Positions 14,905 to 19,516 of a stretch of 19,516 bases of DNA are shown in pieces (the first letter of the stretch is position 1; the number at the start of each line of letters is the position of its first letter). The position numbers and the translations under genes are program-made. This stretch comes from CAYSLC01 sp964431545 (GTDB taxonomy: Bacteria > Desulfobacterota > Desulfobacteria > Desulfobacterales > JAABSP01): positions 1 to 19,516 of the forward strand of contig CAYSLC010000098.1 of the NCBI GenBank assembly GCA_964431545.1, given 5' to 3'. Below the pieces are notes generated by a model. That model did no database searches, had not been told where the DNA came from, and was given only the letters and a program-made list of their open reading frames with translations.

Positions 14905-15129
14905 ATGTTACAGGATACCACCAAGAAGTGTCCCTATTGTTCCGTCAACCTCGCCATCGACGACGATACTTGCTTTTCCTGCAAAAACAAGGTCGGCGAG
15001 CCCAATGAATACGGCATCGCCAAAAAGCCCATCAACTGGACGGCCAACTTCACCGCGGTGATCGCGATAGCGGCCTTCCTCGGGTTCATGTACTGGATCT
15101 TTTTCATCAAAGGGCAGGGAGGAGGATGA
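14905..15129 (+). CDS. Small zinc-ribbon protein with C-terminal membrane helix
   Basis: The 74-aa protein has an N-terminal zinc-ribbon pattern, CPYC (C9/C12) and CFSC (C23/C26), a short polar middle, and one C-terminal membrane segment (about residues 49-68, FTAVIAIAAFLGFMYWIFFI) ending in KGQGGG. With only this helix it should be tail-anchored, ribbon on the cytoplasmic side. The ATG has a very strong AGGAGG ribosome site. Its stop is 3 nt from the start of the AMMECR1 gene, so the two are probably translationally coupled. I do not recognise a named family or function. Confidence 0.8.
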   Translation: MLQDTTKKCPYCSVNLAIDDDTCFSCKNKVGEPNEYGIAKKPINWTANFTAVIAIAAFLGFMYWIFFIKGQGGG

Positions 15130-15132
15130 TTT

Positions 15133-15699
15133 ATGGCCGCCGATCCGACGGCGCGGGATGAAACGTATCTGCTGAGGCTCGCCCGTTCCACCATTGAAAA
15201 CGCCCTGGAGAAGCGGCCGGTGGTCGAACGGCCGGCCTCCCTCTCCCCGGTGGTGGATCAGAAACGGGGGTGTTTCGTCACCCTGCACAAAGCCGGAAAT
15301 CTGAGGGGCTGCATCGGCACCATCGAACCCGTCAAACCGCTGATCCTGGCGGTGGAGGAGAACGCCGTCAACGCCGCGTTCCGGGATCCGCGGTTTCCGC
15401 CCGTAACGCTTTCGGAACTCCCCGACATCCACATCGAGGTGAGCGTTCTCACGGTCCCCCGGCCCCTTCCCTTCGATGATCCCGGGGAGCTGAAACAGCG
15501 CCTCGTCCCGAAAACCCACGGCGTGATCCTCACCCAGGGGTGGCGGAGCGCCACCTTTCTCCCCCAGGTCTGGGACCAGCTTCCGGACACGGAGATGTTC
15601 CTCTCCCATCTCTGCCGCAAGGCGGGGCTGGGGGCCGATTGCTGGAAGGGAAAAGGGATCGAGGTGAAGACCTACGAGGCCTACTACTTCGCCGAATGA
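15133..15699 (+). CDS. amrA: AMMECR1-domain protein (AmmeMemoRadiSam system protein A type)
   Basis: The 188-aa protein is a complete AMMECR1 domain, marked by the invariant LRGCIG motif at residues 57-62 (Cys60) and by later stretches VNAAFRDPRFPP and the TFLPQVW segment. Such proteins are called protein A of the AmmeMemoRadiSam system, whose partners are a Memo-like protein (B) and a radical SAM enzyme; neither is in this window. The biochemical role of bacterial AMMECR1 proteins was not settled to my knowledge. GGAGGATGATTT precedes the ATG, and that ribosome site lies within the end of the 74-aa gene, again suggesting coupling. Confidence 0.9.
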   Translation: MAADPTARDETYLLRLARSTIENALEKRPVVERPASLSPVVDQKRGCFVTLHKAGNLRGCIGTIEPVKPLILAVEENAVNAAFRDPRFPPVTLSELPDIHIEVSVLTVPRPLPFDDPGELKQRLVPKTHGVILTQGWRSATFLPQVWDQLPDTEMFLSHLCRKAGLGADCWKGKGIEVKTYEAYYFAE

Positions 15700-15718
15700 C
15701 GCATCCGAAGGCGGGCGG

Positions 15719-15742
15719 GGCGGGGATGGGCCTCCCCTCGCC
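15719..15742. terminator. GC-rich stem-loop between convergent genes (possible bidirectional terminator)
   Basis: GGCGGGGA and TCCCC...GCC pair around a TGGGCC loop, with a two-base bulge, in the 43-nt gap between the amrA stop (15699) and the end of the convergent ogt gene (15743). Its position fits a shared terminator, but there is no T-run on either side. Confidence 0.3.
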
Positions 15743-16315
15743 TCACGGCCCGTCGAGCCCCCCCTCCAGGGCCAGCAGGGCGCGCTTCAGGGCCGTTCCC
15801 CCGCCGAACCGACCCACGTCCCCGTCGCTCCGGACCACCCGGTGGCAGGGGATGAGGATGGGAAAGGGGTTCCGGGCCACGGTGGTGCCGACGAACCGGT
15901 GGGCCCGGGGACGTCCCACCGCCTCCGCCACCGCCCCATAGGATCTCACCTCCCCGAAAGGGATCCCGGCCACCGCCCGCAACACCTCCCGCTGTAAGGG
16001 GGTCAGCTCTCCCAGCGCCATCCAGTGCCAGGGCGGGGTCAACGGTCTCCCGCCGTAGTAATCCGCCATGGCGCCGATCACTTCCTCCGCCTCCCGACAG
16101 GCCTCCGGTTCCGGTCGAAGACCCCGGAGCCGGCCCACGGCCCCATGGAGGTCGTCCACGGTCGGCCTCGGCAGATGAATCCGCCGGAGCCGAAACGGGG
16201 ACCGCTGGTAGACGACGCCGCCGTATCCGTAGGGCGTCCGATGGATCCGCAGCCATAAGGTGCGGGCCTCTTCCCCGCCATGGGTGGAGGGAGCGGCGGT
16301 ATTCTTCGATGTCAT
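15743..16315 (-). CDS. ogt: Methylated-DNA--[protein]-cysteine S-methyltransferase
   Basis: The 190-aa suicide DNA-repair protein transfers alkyl groups from O6-alkylguanine to its own cysteine. The C-terminal domain has the signature IPCHRVV with acceptor Cys157, preceded by the DNA-binding wing/helix segment YGAVAEAVGRPRAHRFVG (about 126-143) and NPFPILIP. The N-terminal domain (about 18-95) is present but divergent. Length fits Ogt/MGMT at about 160-190 aa. The ATG at 16315 with GGAGG 11 nt upstream was chosen. The longer open frame to 16483 would run through the ferredoxin terminator and ferredoxin gene. It lies downstream of the ferredoxin terminator, so it probably has its own weak promoter or depends on read-through. 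Confidence 0.9.
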   Translation of the reverse strand: MTSKNTAAPSTHGGEEARTLWLRIHRTPYGYGGVVYQRSPFRLRRIHLPRPTVDDLHGAVGRLRGLRPEPEACREAEEVIGAMADYYGGRPLTPPWHWMALGELTPLQREVLRAVAGIPFGEVRSYGAVAEAVGRPRAHRFVGTTVARNPFPILIPCHRVVRSDGDVGRFGGGTALKRALLALEGGLDGP

Positions 16316-16339
16316 GGATCGGCGTCCTCCGCGGGAAAT

Positions 16340-16377
16340 AAAAAACCCCGGACGACCCGCGAGGGGGCCGGCCGGGG
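16340..16377 (-). terminator. Intrinsic terminator of the ferredoxin gene
   Basis: On the minus strand a CCCCGG (16377-16372) and CCGGGG (16351-16346) stem, with further GC pairing possible in the loop, is followed directly by TTTTTT (16345-16340). It lies about 30 nt after the ferredoxin stop codon. Confidence 0.75.
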
Positions 16378-16406
16378 CACCGGGCGTCCGATTTACGGAC
16401 GTCGGA

Positions 16407-16595
16407 TCAGGTCTCTTCGACGGTGATGGCGTCTTCCTCGCACACCTCCACGCAGCTCTCGCAGCCGAGGCACTCTTCGGCATTCACCGGTACCGATTTG
16501 CCGTCCTGCATCTCGAACACCTCGACAGGGCAGACATCCACACACTCCTCGCAGCCCGCGCATTTATCCTCGTCGACGGAAGGAACAAAAGCCAT
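16407..16595 (-). CDS. 2x[4Fe-4S] ferredoxin
   Basis: The 62-aa acidic ferredoxin has two clusters: C12/C15/C18 with C22 (CAGCEECVDVCP) and C42/C45/C48 with C52 (CLGCESCVEVCE). The Pro that normally follows the fourth cysteine is missing in the second motif. It would carry low-potential electrons in the cytoplasm, for example to or from CO dehydrogenase or the NuoF-like module, but the window shows no specific partner. The ATG at 16595 with AAAGGAG 8 nt upstream was chosen; the frame extends to 16646, but the extra 17 residues would include the inverted repeat upstream. It appears to be a single-gene unit with its own promoter and terminator. Confidence 0.93.
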   Translation of the reverse strand: MAFVPSVDEDKCAGCEECVDVCPVEVFEMQDGKSVPVNAEECLGCESCVEVCEEDAITVEET

Positions 16596-16633
16596 TAGAT
16601 CTTCTCCTTTCTTGATGAAAATATCGCTCACAT

Positions 16634-16650
16634 GTGATTGAACCAATCAC
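16634..16650. promoter_or_regulatory. Inverted repeat in the ferredoxin leader (candidate operator)
   Basis: GTGATTG-AAC-CAATCAC is a 7-bp perfect inverted repeat with a 3-nt centre, 38 nt upstream of the ferredoxin ATG and downstream of its predicted promoter. It resembles neither a Crp box nor an FNR box in spacing. It may be a repressor site or an RNA hairpin in the leader. Confidence 0.4.
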
Positions 16651-16674
16651 CTCAGTGCCAGTGTCGCGCAAACC

Positions 16675-16701
16675 CTTATACCAAATGTGGGGGGGAGTCA
16701 A
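16675..16701 (-). promoter_or_regulatory. Candidate promoter of the ferredoxin gene
   Basis: On the minus strand TTGACT (16701-16696) and TATAAG (16680-16675) are separated by 15 nt. A TG one base upstream of TATAAG gives an extended -10 (TGGTATAAG). The predicted start of transcription is about 75 nt upstream of the ATG. Confidence 0.5.
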
Positions 16702-16705
16702 GCCC

Positions 16706-16742
16706 CCGGAGGCGGTTTTGAAAAAAATATTTTCGCCTCCGG
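16706..16742. terminator. 9-bp inverted repeat between the hypothetical gene and the ferredoxin promoter
   Basis: CCGGAGGCG and CGCCTCCGG are perfect complements separated by a 19-nt A/T-rich loop. The hairpin lies about 40 nt downstream of the minus-strand hypothetical gene (stop at 16780) and just upstream of the ferredoxin -35. The T-run is inside the loop and not after the stem, so it is not a textbook terminator. It could still end the upstream transcript or act as an operator. Confidence 0.4.
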
Positions 16743-16779
16743 CGGTCTTGTAAGGAACCCTTACCGTTTCAGGAGGTTA

Positions 16780-17560
16780 TTACCCCTCCGACCCGAGGAG
16801 GGCCACGAAGGTCTTGCCGGGTCGACGGATGACGGCCCCGCCCTCGCCCATGGCCTCGGCGAAGAGGACCTCCGGCGGCTTGGGGGCCATGAGGATCCTC
16901 AGAAAAGCCCTTCCGGCGCCCGTCCCCGCCTCGGCGGCGGCGGTGTCGGGCGGCGGGGGGAGCGGGTCGGCGGCCGCGCCCTCCTCCCACCACTGGGTCA
17001 GGTGGCGGTCCAGGNNNNNNNNNNNNNNNNNNNNNNNNNNNNNNNNNNNNNNNNNNNNNNNNNNNNNNNNNNNNNNNNNNNNNNNNNNNNNNNNNNNNNN
17101 NNNNNNNNNNNNNNCGCAGGTCCTGATCGAGTTCCCAGTTCTGGCGGTCGAAGGTCTGGGCGAAGCTGAGGAACATCCGCGCGTTGAACCCGGCCTCCTG
17201 TTCCGGGGAACTCTCTTCCCCGGCCCCGGCCATTCCCTTCCGGACGGCGGAGCGGATCTGGGTGGGGAAGGTCTCCTCCCAGAGGGGGGTGCGGTCCATG
17301 CCGGTCTTGAAAACCGAGAGATCGGACCCCCGGTGGGTTCTCGCCCACTGGGTAAAGGCGGAACAGACCCGGAGGAGCCGCTCCTCCTCCCCCTCGATGG
17401 GGGCGCGGATCTCCACGAGCCCCCGCGCGGCGAGTTCGGCGAGGTCTCCGGGGATCGCCGCGGCCGAAGGCTGGTAGACCACGGTGGCGGGAAAACAGAC
17501 GGCGAAGCGCTCGGCCACCGCCCGCGGAAGATGGGTAAACGGAAAATAGACGGGTTTCAT
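16780..17560 (-). CDS. Hypothetical protein, interrupted by an assembly gap
   Basis: I do not recognise this protein. The N-terminal part (about 148 residues from ATG 17560, which follows AAGGAG) begins MKPVYFPFTHLPRAVAERFA and looks soluble and helical. After the 100-N gap the coherent frame is the one reading LDRHLTQWWEEGAAADP and ending FVALLGSEG with TAA at 16780. That frame is shifted relative to straight translation through the Ns. The other frame, open to 16769, gives an Arg/Gly/Pro-rich shadow peptide. The Ns are therefore a placeholder of unknown true length, and the full protein size cannot be stated. It lies 36 nt after the cysK-cysS-like fusion and is probably co-transcribed with it. 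Confidence 0.6.
17015..17114. other. Assembly gap (100 N)
   Basis: Exactly 100 unknown bases, the conventional scaffold placeholder. The reading frame of the flanking gene does not match across it, which supports the idea that the real gap length differs from 100. Confidence 0.97.
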
Positions 17561-17596
17561 GGGTCTCCTTGGTGTGGGTTCGATGGTTCGGCTCGG

Positions 17597-19516
17597 TCAG
17601 GATTTGGGATCTCTGGGGGTGACCCCCAGGCGGATCAACTCCTCCCGGAGGCGGTCGGCCAGGGGCCAGTCCTTCTCCCGGCGCGCCCGCCGGCGCCGCT
17701 CCACGAGTTCCCGGACCTTCGGATCCGTGGGATCGGTTTCGAAATCCATCACGTTGAGCACCCCGTCCACCTGCCGGAACGCCTCCAGGATCCGGGAGGC
17801 CCCCTCCGGATCGAGGCTGCCTTCCGTGAGCAGACGGTTGATCCGCTTGACGTTCTTGAACAGGGAGGCCATGGCCTCGGAGATGTTGAGGTCGTCGTCC
17901 ATGGCGGTGATAAACCCCTGCCGGATGTCGTAGAGCAGCTGATCGAGTTCCGGATAGGGGGCGCCTCCGGTCAGGTTGAGGAGGCTCTGGATACAGGTGT
18001 TGAGGCGGCCGAGGGGTCGGGCCGCGGCGTCGATCCGGTCCGAGGAGAAGGTCACCGGCTTCCGGTAATGGGTGGCGAGAAGCCAGTACCGGATCCGCCG
18101 GCCGGTGTACCCCCGCTCCAGGAGTCGCCCGAGGGTGAGCCCGTCCTCGTTCTCCGCCATGGTCTTGCCGTCCACCTGGGCCCGGTCGCAGTGGATCCAG
18201 TACCGGGCCAGCGGCTTTCCGGTCAGGGCGGTCGCGATGGCGATCTCGTTCTCATGGTGGGGAAAGACCAGATCCCGGCTGCTGGTGTGGATATCGAAGG
18301 TCTCCCCCAGGTACTTCATGGCCATGGCGGTACATTGGATATGCCAGGAGGGCCGGACGTTTCCCCAGTCGGTCTTGACGTAGATGCCCCGTTTGAGTTC
18401 CGAGAGGCGGGACCGCTTCATGAGAGTGAAGTCCCGGGGGTTGTCCTTCTCGTATTCGTCCAGGTCCACGGTGGCCCCCAGCCGGATCTTGTCCAGGTCG
18501 ACCCCGGAGAGGCGGCCGTAGGCCCCGAACCGGGAGATGTCGAAGTAGAGGGATCTCAGCTTCTCGTAGGCGTACCCCTTCTTCACCAGCCGCTCCGCCA
18601 GGTGGACCATCTCGTCCAGGTTCTCGCTGGCCCTGGGGTACTGGTGGGCCGGGGCGATCCCCAGAAGGTCGAGGTCGGCCTTGAAGGCTTTGATATGGCG
18701 GTCGGTGAAGGCGGTGAGTTCCTCCCCGGCCGCCTCGGAGCCGTCGATGGTCCGGTCGTCGAAGTCGGTGATGTTCATCACATGGGTGACGTCATATCCC
18801 CGAAAGTCGAGGTACCGGCAGAGGAGGTCGGAGAAGACGAACCGGCGATACTCTCCGGGATGGAGGCGGGCATTGGCCGTTGGGCCGCAGGAGTAGACCG
18901 ACGCCTTGCCGGGGGTCCGGGGCTCGAAAAGCTCCTTTGCGCGGTTCATGGTGTTGAAGAGCTTGAAGTCGATCTTGTCCCGGACGGTGAACAGATTGGT
19001 GCTCAGGTACCGCTCCCCGCTGTCGGGGAAGATCACCACCACCACCCCCTCGGCCATCTCCAGGGCCTGCCGCCGGGCGATGACCATGGCCGCGCCGCTG
19101 CTCATCCCCACGAAGAGGCCCTCCTCCCGGGCCAGCCGGCGGGTCATCTCAAAGGCCTCCTCGTCGTCGATATTGACCTTCACGTCGAGGCGGCGCTTTT
19201 CGTAAAGCTCCGGGCAGTAGGCCTCCTTCATGTTCTTCAGCCCCTGGAGCTTGTGGCCCAGGTACGGCTCCACGCCGATGATCCGGATGTCCGGGTTGTA
19301 CTCCTTGAGCCGCCGGGAGACCCCCATGAGGGTCCCGGTGGTGCCCATGGTGGCCACGAAGGCGGTCACCCCGCCGTCGGTCTCCCGCCAGATCTCCTCC
19401 GCGGTCCCATGGTAGTGGGCCCGCCAGTTGGCGGGATTGTTGTACTGGTCCGCCATGAAATAGGTGTCGGGGTTTTCCCGCGCCAGGCGGTAGACCTCCT
19501 CGATGGCCCCGTCGGT
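17597..19516 (-). CDS. Cysteine synthase (CysK/CysM-type) fused to a cysteinyl-tRNA-synthetase-like protein, partial
   Basis: The frame is open from the window edge, so the N-terminus is missing; 639 residues are visible. The first 180 or so are the C-terminal half of a PLP-dependent O-acetylserine sulfhydrylase: QYNNPANWRAHYHGT, the PLP phosphate loop GTTGT, GLFVGMSSGAA and PDSGERYLST. A CysRS-like protein of about 457 aa follows with almost no linker. Its zinc ligands are intact: Cys of SCGPT (18887-18889), Cys of WHIQC (18332-18334), and His and Glu of HHENE (18257-18259, 18245-18247). The class I motifs are degenerate: HIGH reads HPGE (18851-18862) and KMSKS aligns with TMAEN (K-TMAEN at 18149-18166). 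The C-terminus lacks the usual last residues after LGV. It could be a true CysRS with altered motifs or a cysteine-activating paralogue with another acceptor. Confidence 0.88.
   Translation of the reverse strand, partial: TDGAIEEVYRLARENPDTYFMADQYNNPANWRAHYHGTAEEIWRETDGGVTAFVATMGTTGTLMGVSRRLKEYNPDIRIIGVEPYLGHKLQGLKNMKEAYCPELYEKRRLDVKVNIDDEEAFEMTRRLAREEGLFVGMSSGAAMVIARRQALEMAEGVVVVIFPDSGERYLSTNLFTVRDKIDFKLFNTMNRAKELFEPRTPGKASVYSCGPTANARLHPGEYRRFVFSDLLCRYLDFRGYDVTHVMNITDFDDRTIDGSEAAGEELTAFTDRHIKAFKADLDLLGIAPAHQYPRASENLDEMVHLAERLVKKGYAYEKLRSLYFDISRFGAYGRLSGVDLDKIRLGATVDLDEYEKDNPRDFTLMKRSRLSELKRGIYVKTDWGNVRPSWHIQCTAMAMKYLGETFDIHTSSRDLVFPHHENEIAIATALTGKPLARYWIHCDRAQVDGKTMAENEDGLTLGRLLERGYTGRRIRYWLLATHYRKPVTFSSDRIDAAARPLGRLNTCIQSLLNLTGGAPYPELDQLLYDIRQGFITAMDDDLNISEAMASLFKNVKRINRLLTEGSLDPEGASRILEAFRQVDGVLNVMDFETDPTDPKVRELVERRRRARREKDWPLADRLREELIRLGVTPRDPKS

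Noticed and set aside
16641..16650. Crp or FNR box in the ferredoxin upstream region
   Set aside because: Half-site spacing of TGTGA/TCAC and TTGA/ATCA differs from the Crp (N6) and FNR (N4) arrangements.
1..19516. tRNA or rRNA genes, CRISPR arrays, insertion sequences, phage attachment sites
   Set aside because: Looked for by eye on both strands; no cloverleaf-like, repeat-spacer, transposase or flanking direct-repeat signals were found.

Overview
The window is about 19.5 kb of GC-rich bacterial DNA. It carries a Wood-Ljungdahl (carbonyl branch) gene island, a redox and acetyl-CoA related operon, a small envelope/housekeeping operon and a cysteine-metabolism locus. The gene content (CooS, AcsB, CdhD/AcsD, an AcsV-type activator, NuoE/NuoF/HoxU-like proteins, a CoA-transferase/GNAT fusion, PpiD, AMMECR1) best fits an anaerobic Desulfobacterota (former Deltaproteobacteria), such as a sulfate reducer or syntroph. 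That assignment is inferred from gene content, not from a marker gene. A run of exactly 100 N at 17015-17114 shows that this is a draft or metagenome scaffold.

Minus strand, 12244 down to 1. First comes a 624-aa CoA-transferase/GNAT fusion, then a 155-aa stand-alone cyclic-nucleotide-binding-fold protein. A compact NuoE / NuoF / HoxU-like NADH-oxidising module follows, in which one pair of genes overlaps by 17 nt and the others are 7-17 nt apart. Next is acsV, the 2Fe-2S/ASKHA activator of the corrinoid iron-sulfur protein. After a 274-nt intergenic region with a good promoter come cdhD/acsD (corrinoid protein small subunit, with an unusual roughly 190-aa Ala/Lys/Glu-rich tail and a TTG start), cooS/acsA (CO dehydrogenase) and the start of acsB (acetyl-CoA synthase), which runs off the left edge. 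Together these genes reduce CO2 to CO and condense CO, methyl and CoA into acetyl-CoA, or run the reverse. AcsV reactivates the corrinoid, and the NuoEF/HoxU module probably exchanges electrons with NAD(H).

Plus strand, 12586-15699. This region has a clear sigma-70-type promoter (12425-12453), an 82-aa zinc-ribbon protein, the membrane-anchored periplasmic folding factor PpiD, a 74-aa zinc-ribbon protein with one C-terminal membrane helix, and an AMMECR1-domain protein.

Minus strand, 19516 down to 15743. First is a partial gene fusing a CysK/CysM-type cysteine synthase to a cysteinyl-tRNA-synthetase-like protein. The zinc site of the synthetase half is intact, but its HIGH and KMSKS motifs are degenerate. 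Then come a hypothetical protein interrupted by the assembly gap, a 2x[4Fe-4S] ferredoxin with its own promoter and terminator, and an O6-alkylguanine-DNA methyltransferase.

The most notable items are the CysK-CysRS-like fusion, the pairing of the CoA-transferase/GNAT fusion with a degenerate cyclic-nucleotide-type domain upstream of an NADH module and the CODH/ACS genes, and the long charged tail on the corrinoid protein subunit. I saw no tRNA, rRNA, CRISPR array, insertion sequence or attachment site.
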